Source: Anaerolineales bacterium UBA6128 (GTDB taxonomy: Bacteria; Chloroflexota; Anaerolineae; UBA1429). Taken from it: a stretch of DNA of 6,280 nucleotides. The stretch spans positions 1 through 6,280 of the forward strand of contig DIVQ01000104.1 of NCBI GenBank assembly GCA_002423325.1. The letters run 5' to 3'. The translations under genes were made by a program, and so were the position numbers. Shown here piece after piece: positions 1 through 5,508 of this stretch (the stretch's first letter is position 1; the number at the start of each line of letters is the position of its first letter). The notes under the pieces are model-generated. The model did no database searches. It was not told the origin of the DNA and saw only the letters and a list, made by a program, of their open reading frames with translations.

Positions 1-114
1 GAACAGGGAGGGGGACTGCGCCTGGCTGTCCACGCAGAGTTCCCCCCGGACGCCGTGGGGCTTGACCACCACTCCCACGGCCACCAGGCGGTCGCCGGGA
101 GTCTTCGGACTCAT
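1..114 (-). CDS. rimM: Ribosome maturation factor RimM, N-terminal fragment (runs off the window)
   Basis: Only the first 38 codons are visible, from an ATG at 114 down to base 1. The reading begins MSPKTPGDRLVAVG and continues into VVVKPHGVRGELCVD. The pattern VG-x-V-x-(K/G)-PHG-(I/V/L)-RGE is the hallmark of the RimM N-terminal beta-barrel domain. In the family, RimM binds S19 in the 30S head and assists 16S rRNA processing. The start lies 6 bases after the stop of the KH-domain gene, with no strong Shine-Dalgarno of its own, which suggests translational coupling. The order ffh-rpsP-KH-rimM is a common bacterial cluster, usually followed by trmD and rplS, which would lie beyond the left edge. 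The VVVKPHG...RGELCVD wording is reminiscent of Desulfovibrio RimM (inference). Confidence 0.88.
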   Translation of the reverse strand, partial: MSPKTPGDRLVAVGVVVKPHGVRGELCVDSQAQSPSLF

Positions 115-120
115 GGGACG

Positions 121-354
121 CTATTCCAGGATTTCCAGGACCGAGCGTTTGCGGGCCTTGGTGGAGGCGGCGCCGAGCAGGGTGCGCATGGCCCGGGCCG
201 TGCGGCCCTGCTTGCCGATGACCTTGCCCAGGTCCTCCTTGGCCACCTTCAGCTCGAGGACCGAGGTCTGTTCGCCTTCCACCTCGGTGACGCGCACCTG
301 ATCAGGCTGATCCACGAGGGCCTTGGCAATGAATTCGATCATCTCCCTGAGCAT
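121..354 (-). CDS. khpA: KH-domain RNA-binding protein (KhpA/YlqC family)
   Basis: This 77-residue protein begins MLREMIEFIAKALVDQPDQV and ends KRSVLEILE. The KH signature GKVIGKQGRTARAM (the GxxG loop is GKQG) sits in the C-terminal half, and the whole protein is little more than one KH domain, the usual size for this family. Family members bind RNA and are linked to ribosome biogenesis or small-RNA regulation; KhpA often pairs with KhpB (Jag). I chose the ATG at 354 because a GGAGG lies 8 bases upstream. A GTG at 363, three codons earlier, overlaps that ribosome-binding site and is unlikely. Its place between rpsP and rimM is the standard one. It is Desulfovibrio-like in wording (inference). 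Confidence 0.92.
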   Translation of the reverse strand: MLREMIEFIAKALVDQPDQVRVTEVEGEQTSVLELKVAKEDLGKVIGKQGRTARAMRTLLGAASTKARKRSVLEILE

Positions 355-414
355 GAGCGTCACCTCCGCTTGAGTGCCCGCGGCGGATCTGGTCCGCGTC
401 AGCCGTATGAGCCG

Positions 415-436
415 GGCCGGGCCCGGAAGCCCGGCC
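415..436 (-). other. Hairpin at the rpsP stop codon
   Basis: A perfect 8-bp G/C stem (GGCCGGGC / GCCCGGCC) with a 6-base loop starts at the last base of the rpsP stop codon and runs into the gap before the KH gene. No T-run follows, so it is not a classical intrinsic terminator. It could stabilise the upstream message, act as a partial attenuator, or simply space the two cistrons. The structure is seen directly; the role is inferred. Confidence 0.5.
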
Positions 437-675
437 TACTTCTGGACTTTCTTCAGCAGCGTGCGCACCGAGTCGGACATCGCCGCGCCCTGCTTGGACC
501 AGTGGTCCAGGCGCTCGGCGTTGACCACGATCTCGGCGGGCTCAACCATCGGGTTGTAGTGGCCGAGGTACTCCAGGGGGCGGCCGTCGCGGCGGGTGGC
601 GCTGTCCAGGGCCACGATGCGGTAGAACGGACGCTTCTTGGAACCCATGCGGGTCAGTCGGATCTTCAAGGCCAT
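436..675 (-). CDS. rpsP: 30S ribosomal protein S16
   Basis: This 79-residue protein reads MALKIRLTRMGSKKRPFYRI, then VALDSATRRDGRPLEYLGHYNP. That is the conserved S16 N-terminal pattern (KIRL-x-R-x-G-x-KK-x-P-x-YRIV...RDG-x-x-(I/L)E-x-(I/L)G-x-YNP). S16 is an early assembly protein of the 30S body and platform. The start at 675 matches the family, and a GGAG lies about 10 bases upstream. The frame stays open 18 codons further to an ATG at 729, but that extension (MPFLGKDRNQLKYGRKDT) has no S16 counterpart and covers the ribosome-binding site. The gene sits 69 bases after ffh and 81 bases before the KH gene, clearly one operon. All four glutamates use GAG, matching the downstream part of ffh. 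Confidence 0.96.
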   Translation of the reverse strand: MALKIRLTRMGSKKRPFYRIVALDSATRRDGRPLEYLGHYNPMVEPAEIVVNAERLDHWSKQGAAMSDSVRTLLKKVQK

Positions 676-710
676 GGTGTCTTTTCTCCCATATTTGAGT
701 TGATTACGGT

Positions 711-725
711 CTTTTCCTAGAAAAG
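711..725 (-). other. Small A/T hairpin in the ffh-rpsP gap
   Basis: CTTTTC-TAG-GAAAAG forms a 6-bp stem with a 3-base loop in the unusually A/T-rich 69-base spacer between ffh and rpsP. It is too weak to be a convincing terminator. The A/T richness may keep the rpsP ribosome-binding site open. The structure is seen; the role is unknown. Confidence 0.25.
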
Positions 726-744
726 GCAAGTTCAGCCGCGAAAA

Positions 745-2226
745 TCAACGCTTTTTGCGCTGTTTCTTCATGAGTTTCTTCTTCTTGCGCTCGGCCAGGG
801 TCTTTTTGGACAGGCCGCGGCTGGCGGGAGCGGCTCCGGCCGCCCCGGGCATTCCAGGCATCCCCGGCATTCCGCCCATGCCGGCGGGCATCTTCATGCC
901 CGGGGGCATCTGGGGCATGCCCTTGGCCTTCTTGCCGCCCATGACCTGGCTCATCATCCTGCTCATCTGCTCGAAATTCTTGACCAGGGCGTTGACCTCG
1001 GGAAGGGTCACGCCCGAGCCCCGGGCGATGCGCTCCTTGCGGCTCGGGTTGAGCAGCTTGGGCTGGCGGCGCTCCTGCATGGTCATGGAGTTGATGATCG
1101 CCTCGGTGCGGTTGAGCTCCTTCTCGTGGTCCTTGGCCTGGGAGAGCTTCTCCACCATCCCGCCCATGCCCGGGATGAGCTTGAGCAGGCCCTCCAGGGA
1201 GCCCAGTTTGCGGATCTTGCGCATCTGGGAGCGGAAGTCCTCGAAGTCGAACTGGGCCTTGGCCATCTTCTCGGCGATGCGCTTGGACTCCTCCTCGTCG
1301 AACTGGCCCTGGGCCTTCTCGATGAGGGTGAGCATGTCGCCCATGCCCAGGATGCGCGACGCCAACCGGTCGGGGTAAAAGATCTCCAGGTCGCTGGGGC
1401 GCTCGCCTACACCCATGAACTTGATCGGCACGCCCGTCACTGAGCGGATGGAGAGCGCCGCGCCGCCGCGCGCATCGCCATCGACCTTGGTCAGGATCAA
1501 CCCGGTCAGCTGGATGCGCTGGTTAAAGGCGTCAGCTACAGCCACGGCCTCCTGGCCGGTCATGGCGTCCACCACCAGCAGCACCTCGCGCGGCCTGGTT
1601 GCCTCGCGCACCTTTTCCAGCTCGGCCATCAGCTCTTCATTGATCTGCAAGCGGCCGGCCGTGTCCAGCAGCACAATCGTGTGACCCTCTTTGTTGGCAC
1701 GCTTGAGGGCATTTGCGCAGATCTTTGGCGGGGCCACCTTGTCGCCCTCACTGTGCACATCCACGCCGATCTGCTTGCCCAGCGTTTCCAGCTGCGCGAT
1801 TGCGGCGGGTCGATAGGTGTCGGCGGCCACCAGCAGCGGGCGCTGGCCCTTGTCTTTGAGGTGCAGCGCCAGCTTGGCCGCCATCGTGGTCTTGCCGGAG
1901 CCCTGCAGGCCAGCCAACATCAGCACGGCGGGCGGAGGGCCACCCAGGTCTAGCTTGGCAGGCTCCCCCAGCATACGCACCAGCTCTTCGTTCACGATCT
2001 TGACCACCGCCTGCGCCGGCGTCAGCGATCGTGCCACGTCGGCGCCCACCGCGCGTTCGCCTACCGCCTTGGTGAAATCCTTCACCACGCGATAGTTGAC
2101 GTCGGCCTCCAGCAGCGCCAAACGCACATCGCGCAACGTCACCTGCACATCCTCATCGGTCAGGTGTCCCTTACGTGACAGATTGCGGAAGGTTTCCTGG
2201 ATTTTGTCGGCCAGCGACTCGAACAT
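745..2226 (-). CDS. ffh: Signal recognition particle GTPase Ffh (apparently chimeric)
   Basis: This 493-residue protein is of ordinary bacterial Ffh length, slightly extended by its tail. The N domain covers about 1-90. The GTPase domain carries G1 GLQGSGKT (106-113), the DTYRPAA motif (136-142), G3 DTAGR (188-192), G4 TKVD (246-249) and the closing GVGE (272-275). The methionine-rich M domain (about 298-430) has the RGSG motif (402-405) that contacts 4.5S RNA. A Gly/Met/Pro-rich tail ends in a Lys/Arg-rich stretch. Ffh binds signal sequences at the ribosome and delivers them to FtsY and the Sec translocon. The ATG at 2226 has an AGGGG about 6 bases upstream and its own promoter. Oddity: codon use changes sharply around residues 291-297. 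Before, 6 of 20 Glu are GAA, 7 of about 19 Asp are GAT, and six Leu are TTG. After, all 16 Glu are GAG, all Asp are GAC and no Leu is TTG. The upstream part reads Chloroflexota-like, the M domain Desulfovibrio-like. Confidence 0.96.
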   Translation of the reverse strand: MFESLADKIQETFRNLSRKGHLTDEDVQVTLRDVRLALLEADVNYRVVKDFTKAVGERAVGADVARSLTPAQAVVKIVNEELVRMLGEPAKLDLGGPPPAVLMLAGLQGSGKTTMAAKLALHLKDKGQRPLLVAADTYRPAAIAQLETLGKQIGVDVHSEGDKVAPPKICANALKRANKEGHTIVLLDTAGRLQINEELMAELEKVREATRPREVLLVVDAMTGQEAVAVADAFNQRIQLTGLILTKVDGDARGGAALSIRSVTGVPIKFMGVGERPSDLEIFYPDRLASRILGMGDMLTLIEKAQGQFDEEESKRIAEKMAKAQFDFEDFRSQMRKIRKLGSLEGLLKLIPGMGGMVEKLSQAKDHEKELNRTEAIINSMTMQERRQPKLLNPSRKERIARGSGVTLPEVNALVKNFEQMSRMMSQVMGGKKAKGMPQMPPGMKMPAGMGGMPGMPGMPGAAGAAPASRGLSKKTLAERKKKKLMKKQRKKR

Positions 2227-2248
2227 CGTTATCCCCTGTTAGCGAACA

Positions 2249-2267
2249 GCCCCCAAGGTTGTGGGGC
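2249..2267 (-). other. Short hairpin in the ffh 5' leader
   Basis: GCCCC and GGGGC pair around a 9-base loop, just downstream of the predicted transcription start and about 20 bases before the ffh start codon. The 5-bp stem is short. It may stabilise the 5' end, but no regulatory class is recognised. Confidence 0.25.
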
Positions 2268-2275
2268 GGACGAGA

Positions 2276-2304
2276 ATTCTAGCGTGAGGGCAACATTCCG
2301 TCAA
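2276..2304 (-). promoter_or_regulatory. Sigma70-type promoter of ffh
   Basis: The -35 box TTGACG (2299-2304) and the -10 box TAGAAT (2276-2281) are separated by exactly 17 bases, each matching the consensus at 5 of 6 positions. The predicted start near 2269 gives a leader of about 43 bases before the ffh ATG. It lies in the 172-base gap after the arrestin-like gene, so ffh need not depend on read-through. Confidence 0.72.
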
Positions 2305-2316
2305 ATGAAGCGCTCG

Positions 2317-2354
2317 CGGGAGGGGGGCACTGGGCGCCGACACACAGCCTCCCG
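2317..2354 (-). other. Weak inverted repeat after the arrestin-like gene
   Basis: A 7-bp perfect stem (CGGGAGG / CCTCCCG) encloses a 24-base loop about 45 bases beyond the stop of the arrestin-like gene. The large loop and lack of a following T-run make it a poor intrinsic terminator. It may protect the 3' end of the message or be chance in GC-rich DNA. Confidence 0.2.
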
Positions 2355-2398
2355 TGCTGACGTGGGTCAAGATGCGATCGTGGCTGTGGTCGTGGCCG

Positions 2399-3628
2399 CT
2401 AGACGCCGGCCAGATCAGTCGCGGGCGTGGTGCCCGTGTGCACGAGGACCTCGTGGAAGGCGCGGATGTCGGGCTCGAACTGGCGGCTGATGAGCACCCC
2501 AACCTTCCAGATGACCGAGCCCTCCTGCGTGGCAAAGGTCGGGCGCACCTGATGGGGAAGCACAAACTCGAACGGCAGGCTCACCGTCTGCGGTGGCATA
2601 AAGCTGGTGGGGCCCGACAGAGTGACCTCGTCCTCCAGCCAGAGGTAGGTAGTGCCATGGCCACCCGGCGTGCTGTGGCCGTCATAGGCCTCGGCCTCAG
2701 GATCCCACCCGCTGATGTAGACGCGATGATCGCGCCCGCGCGGCGTGTGCTCGATGCGCAGCAAGACCGCCCGGACCTCCAACACGCCAAACTGCTGCAG
2801 CACGTCGACGCGCGCCCGCCCCCGCACGGTCTCGCCCTCGGCGCACACGGCCTGAGCCAACGTCAGCACCAGCTGGCACGGCTGTGTACGCACGGTGGTC
2901 TGGAAGCCCTCGCTCGTCACGGCGATCGACGGCGGCAGCGCGTTCACCGTCACCTCGTGATGCCCCTCGATCGGGTCCAGGCCGGGAGCCTCAACTTGAC
3001 CGTGTACCGACCAGCGCACTGAGCAGACATGTCCCATATGCGTGGACAGGCCATCGGCGGGAAGGGTGAACGTGAAGGGATAGTGCATCGTGGCGCCGCG
3101 CCGCAGTACCAGCGCAGGCATCACGTCGGCATCGGTCGTCAGGTAGGTGTGCGTCTCACGCACGAACTGGGGCTCATCGGGGCGCTGTTCGTCGGTCTGA
3201 TCATACGAAAAGAACCCTCTGCAGACCAGCGACGCCTGCCCACCACGAAAGAACAGGGTGTTGGCGGCGCGCAGGCAGAGTGACCCGGTCACCTGCTCAC
3301 CGGGCGCATAGTGCCCCGGGTTGCCGTCCATCTCAACCTCAAGCGTGGCCTTGCCCTCTTGCGGCCAGCGGCGACGCCCCCACACGGCGCCCACCAGCCC
3401 GCCCAGCAGGGCGCCAACCGGCGCGCTGCTCAGACCCCCCACCAGCGCACCGCTCCAGCCGCGCCTCAGCCAGCCCATCAACAGGCCCACCAGCAGCGCA
3501 ACCAACATCCCGAGCACGGCGCCCGCCACCATCCCACGACGGGTGTTGCTGCGCAGTTGGCCGAACGGAGGCACCCGCTCCAGCCACTCGCCCACTACAC
3601 GCGTCCAGGCCTGGCCGTATTCCCTCAT
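2399..3628 (-). CDS. Membrane-anchored arrestin-fold protein, function unknown
   Basis: This 409-residue protein has two hydrophobic segments near its N-terminus: about 32-54, and a glycine-rich stretch at 59-83 with repeated GxxxG/GG spacing. They probably form a membrane hairpin. The rest (about 95-398) looks like two tandem beta-sandwich modules with matching landmarks. YAPGEQVTGSLCL (107-119) parallels CAEGETVRGRARV (262-274); YPFTFTLP (183-190) parallels LPFEFVLP (351-358); VRWSVHGQV (204-212) parallels VIWKVGVLI (372-380). Such duplicated PGE-x-V-x-G / F-x-F-x-LP / W-x-V landmarks are typical of arrestin-like folds (arrestins, Vps26, bacterial Spo0M), which act as protein-binding scaffolds. 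The ATG at 3628 has GAGGGG 5 bases upstream and a strong promoter before it. It appears monocistronic. The fold assignment is inference from sequence pattern, and no partner or substrate can be named. Confidence 0.75.
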   Translation of the reverse strand: MREYGQAWTRVVGEWLERVPPFGQLRSNTRRGMVAGAVLGMLVALLVGLLMGWLRRGWSGALVGGLSSAPVGALLGGLVGAVWGRRRWPQEGKATLEVEMDGNPGHYAPGEQVTGSLCLRAANTLFFRGGQASLVCRGFFSYDQTDEQRPDEPQFVRETHTYLTTDADVMPALVLRRGATMHYPFTFTLPADGLSTHMGHVCSVRWSVHGQVEAPGLDPIEGHHEVTVNALPPSIAVTSEGFQTTVRTQPCQLVLTLAQAVCAEGETVRGRARVDVLQQFGVLEVRAVLLRIEHTPRGRDHRVYISGWDPEAEAYDGHSTPGGHGTTYLWLEDEVTLSGPTSFMPPQTVSLPFEFVLPHQVRPTFATQEGSVIWKVGVLISRQFEPDIRAFHEVLVHTGTTPATDLAGV

Positions 3629-3671
3629 GGATCCCCTCTTGTGTGGGTTGGCGGTGGCCGTTACTCAACAG

Positions 3672-3687
3672 GGCATTCCAACGCCCA
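3672..3687 (-). other. Leader hairpin of the arrestin-like gene
   Basis: GGGCGTTGGAATGCCC can fold with a 6-bp stem, including one G-T wobble, and a 4-base loop. It lies in the roughly 80-base leader between the predicted transcription start and the start codon. It does not cover the ribosome-binding site, and no riboswitch class is recognised. Confidence 0.22.
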
Positions 3688-3714
3688 GCGATGGTGTACC
3701 GCCATTTCCTGCTC

Positions 3715-3743
3715 ATTATAGCACGATGCAGCGGCTGTGAAAA
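3715..3743 (-). promoter_or_regulatory. Promoter of the arrestin-like gene, with extended -10
   Basis: A perfect -10 box TATAAT (3715-3720) is preceded by TGC, giving the extended form TGnTATAAT. A -35-like TTTTCA (3738-3743, 4 of 6 to consensus) lies exactly 17 bases upstream. The predicted start near 3708 gives a leader of about 80 bases. Confidence 0.7.
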
Positions 3744-3755
3744 GCCCCCAGCCGC
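3731..3755. promoter_or_regulatory. Inverted repeat around the -35 region (possible operator or 3' hairpin)
   Basis: The 7-bp arms GCGGCTG (3731-3737) and CAGCCGC (3749-3755) flank an 11-base centre that contains the -35 box of the arrestin-like gene's promoter. The position suits a repressor site. The same bases could form a hairpin at the 3' end of the upstream Thr-Pro repeat transcript, though no T-run follows. The dyad is seen; the role is inferred. Confidence 0.35.
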
Positions 3756-3850
3756 GTCGGTGCGGCCCAGCCCGGGCGGCACTAGCAGGGGTGCGCATTG
3801 CACGCCCCCCACCCCCAGCGCCTCGGCGTCCACTCACACAGCCGTGCGCA

Positions 3851-5386
3851 TCAGCGGCAAGCCATCAGGCTCACGTCGTCGATGTACATCGCCGTCGTGC
3901 CGCCCTCGCCATTGTTGAACACTTCGAAATGCAGCGCAACATTTTGGCCCCTGAACTGCAGCAGCGCTGCATCGCCCCACTCGACATAGGTCCACGCGCG
4001 CGTGTTGGTGTCGGGATAGATCAGTCGCATGAACTCGTGCTGCACGCCACTGGCATCGACAACCACCAGCACGCTCGCCCAGTCGGTGTCGGCCGGGCCG
4101 GCGCTGCTCACGGCATAGTACCAGAGCCCCAGCGTCAGGTGATCGGCTTCACTGGGAATCAGGAGGTCCTGCTCATAGATCGAGTAGGTAGCATACGGCG
4201 GATGCCAGCCGTTCAACTCGATGCCCATGCGCAGCGAGCGCGTGGGCGAGTGCGCCTGCACCACCGAATAGTAGGCATTGTAGGTCGTGGGCACCACATA
4301 CCAGCCCTCGTAGCTCTCGGCGTCGCCGTTGATCACCACATCGCGACACTGCCCCGGAGACAGCGTCGCAGTCGGTGTCGGCGTGATGCTGGGCGTCAGG
4401 GTGTGCGTGGGCGTGGGCGTGATGCTCGGCGTGAACGTGTTCGTCGACGTGGGGGTGATGCTGGGGGTCAACGTCGACGTGCGCGTGGCGGTGTGCGAGG
4501 GCGTCAGGCTGGGGGTCAGCGTGAACGTGGCCGTGCGCGTGGGCGTAGCCGTCGGCGTCAGGCTCGGCGTCAGCTTCGGCGTGCGGGTCGCGGTGTGCGT
4601 GCGCGTCGGGGTGAGGCTGGGCGTCACGGTATGCGTCGGCGTCCAGGTGAGCGTGGGCGTCGGCGTCGGGATGAACCAGCCTCTCAGCAACAGCGGCAAG
4701 CTGAGATAGTCCGGCGTGTTGGTCGGCGTGGGTGTGTCGGTGGCGGTCGGCGTGGGCGTCGGCGTGAAGGTTGTCGTCAGCGTCGGCAGCGACGCGCACA
4801 GACCGCGGTCGGCCGTGGCATCCATCGCGAGGCTGTACGCCACGCCATCTATCCGAAAGTCAAAGATGTTGGTGAGCACTTCGCCGGTCTGGTAGGTGGT
4901 AAAGGCGTGCAGTTTGATGGCTGCGACGATCGACTGCCCTGGCCCGATGTTCTGCCCACGCCACTCGCCCCAGCGATGCCAGATCTCGGTCTCTTCGTCA
5001 AAGAACTGGTAATAGGTGCCGGGGATCGTGCCCGAGATGTGCTGGGTGGTCAGGTCGGTGTTGAACCAAGTGCGCTGCGGCAGGTCATTGCGCACCACCA
5101 GATTGGCTACCACACGGTTTTCGCTGGTGTTGGTGAATCGAAGGGTGTAGACCAGACCATAGCCGGGGCAGAAGCGCAGGGGATCCACTTGCAGAGTGGC
5201 GGTATAGTAGGAGGGAAGCGCAGGAGTCGGCGCGGGCGCCTGCTGGCCGGCATCTGCGGGCGGCAGCGGAGCAACGGGTGCAGCACGCGGCTCTGCCAGC
5301 ACCACCGCGCCGGCTGCGCACCCCAGGATGAGCAAGCCGAGCGCCAACCAGAGTCCCCTCTGCCGGAAGGCCACCTTGCTCTGCAT
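3851..5386 (-). CDS. Secreted or lipid-anchored two-domain protein with Thr-Pro repeat linker
   Basis: This 511-residue protein starts at the ATG at 5386, with GGAGG 5 bases upstream. An export signal spans 1-31 (basic start, hydrophobic 11-31). ILGC at 20-23 could be a relaxed lipobox, or cleavage may follow VLA at 31. A Pro/Ala linker leads to a beta-rich domain (about 60-197), a short Thr-Pro block (207-225), the segment DYLSLPLLLRGWF (226-238), a Thr-Pro/Ser repeat block (240-344) and a C-terminal beta-sandwich (347-511). The last domain has the pattern of galactose-binding-like or carbohydrate-binding domains: VVINGDAES-x-x-GW near its start, LTLGLWYY in the middle, FRGQNVALHFEVFN and YIDDVSL at the end. 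After Cys23, the only cysteines are 73 and 197, and 347 and 510, one pair bracketing each domain. Such architectures are common among Chloroflexota surface proteins (inference). Likely role: extracellular binding or adhesion; ligand unknown. Confidence 0.82.
   Translation of the reverse strand: MQSKVAFRQRGLWLALGLLILGCAAGAVVLAEPRAAPVAPLPPADAGQQAPAPTPALPSYYTATLQVDPLRFCPGYGLVYTLRFTNTSENRVVANLVVRNDLPQRTWFNTDLTTQHISGTIPGTYYQFFDEETEIWHRWGEWRGQNIGPGQSIVAAIKLHAFTTYQTGEVLTNIFDFRIDGVAYSLAMDATADRGLCASLPTLTTTFTPTPTPTATDTPTPTNTPDYLSLPLLLRGWFIPTPTPTLTWTPTHTVTPSLTPTRTHTATRTPKLTPSLTPTATPTRTATFTLTPSLTPSHTATRTSTLTPSITPTSTNTFTPSITPTPTHTLTPSITPTPTATLSPGQCRDVVINGDAESYEGWYVVPTTYNAYYSVVQAHSPTRSLRMGIELNGWHPPYATYSIYEQDLLIPSEADHLTLGLWYYAVSSAGPADTDWASVLVVVDASGVQHEFMRLIYPDTNTRAWTYVEWGDAALLQFRGQNVALHFEVFNNGEGGTTAMYIDDVSLMACR
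4361..4624 (-). repeat. Tandem TPS(L/I)TP coding repeats, six units
   Basis: Six units starting TPS(L/I)TP encode residues 255-342 of the Thr-Pro repeat protein. Unit lengths in order are 18, 18, 16, 12, 12 and 12 residues. The first three begin TPSLTP and the last three TPSITP. The three 12-residue units (4361-4468; 36 bases each) are the most regular and probably the most recently duplicated. On the opposite strand the array shows as a G/T-rich run of GGCGT and GTGAT words. It is a protein-coding minisatellite, likely an extended, possibly O-glycosylated stalk (inference). Confidence 0.8.
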
Positions 5387-5398
5387 GTTAACCTCCCA

Positions 5399-5419
5399 GT
5401 GCGCGCGCCGCGGGCGCAC
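5399..5419 (-). other. GC hairpin just upstream of the repeat-protein ribosome-binding site
   Basis: GTGCGC and GCGCAC pair around a 9-base loop in the leader of the Thr-Pro repeat gene, ending about 4 bases before its GGGAGG. An alternating purine-pyrimidine stretch (GT/GC dinucleotides) occupies most of the leader upstream to about 5440. The hairpin could influence ribosome access. Confidence 0.3.
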
Positions 5420-5446
5420 GCGCCACACGCACACACAACACAATCT

Positions 5447-5476
5447 ATAATACCACATATATGCGTTATGTGTACA
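5447..5476 (-). promoter_or_regulatory. Likely promoter of the Thr-Pro repeat gene
   Basis: The -10 box TATTAT (5447-5452, 5 of 6 to consensus) and the -35-like TGTACA (5471-5476, 4 of 6) are 18 bases apart, in a markedly A/T-rich island between tdk and this gene. The predicted start near 5440 gives a leader of about 54 bases. The fit is looser than for the tdk and ffh promoters. Confidence 0.5.
5454..5472. promoter_or_regulatory. Dyad within the promoter spacer (possible operator)
   Basis: CACATA (5454-5459) and TATGTG (5467-5472) form a perfect 6-bp inverted repeat with a 7-base centre, lying between the -10 and -35 boxes of the Thr-Pro repeat gene. The position suits a transcription-factor site, but no regulator gene is in the window and the match is short. 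Confidence 0.3.
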
Positions 5477-5508
5477 GCGCAGGCGGGGGGATTGCCTCGG
5501 GACCGCCG

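Noticed and set aside
55..720. A 221-codon open frame on the plus strand across rimM, the KH gene and rpsP
   Set aside because: It runs antisense to three well-recognised genes, and its His/Gly-rich translation is typical of shadows in GC-rich DNA.
676..729. A longer S16 starting at 729
   Set aside because: The extra 18 residues have no family counterpart and cover the ribosome-binding site of the conserved MALKIRL start.
2239..2565. A 108-codon minus-strand open frame between the arrestin-like gene and ffh
   Set aside because: It overlaps the end of the arrestin-like gene in another frame, is Arg/Ser/Pro-rich, shows no ribosome-binding site and contains the ffh promoter.
4361..4770. A CRISPR array or non-coding satellite
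   Set aside because: The repeats are in frame, degenerate, without unique spacers of constant length, and encode a continuous Thr/Pro/Ser block within a good gene.
5446..5451. A plus-strand TATAAT box, hinting at a divergent promoter
   Set aside because: It would drive transcription into the antisense of tdk, where no plus-strand gene exists, and no suitable -35 precedes it in the GC-rich GT/AC leader. The same A/T island serves the minus-strand promoter better.
5482..5508. A possible terminator after tdk
   Set aside because: Only a 5-bp GGCGG/CCGCC stem with a 16-base loop and no T-run is present; too weak to call.
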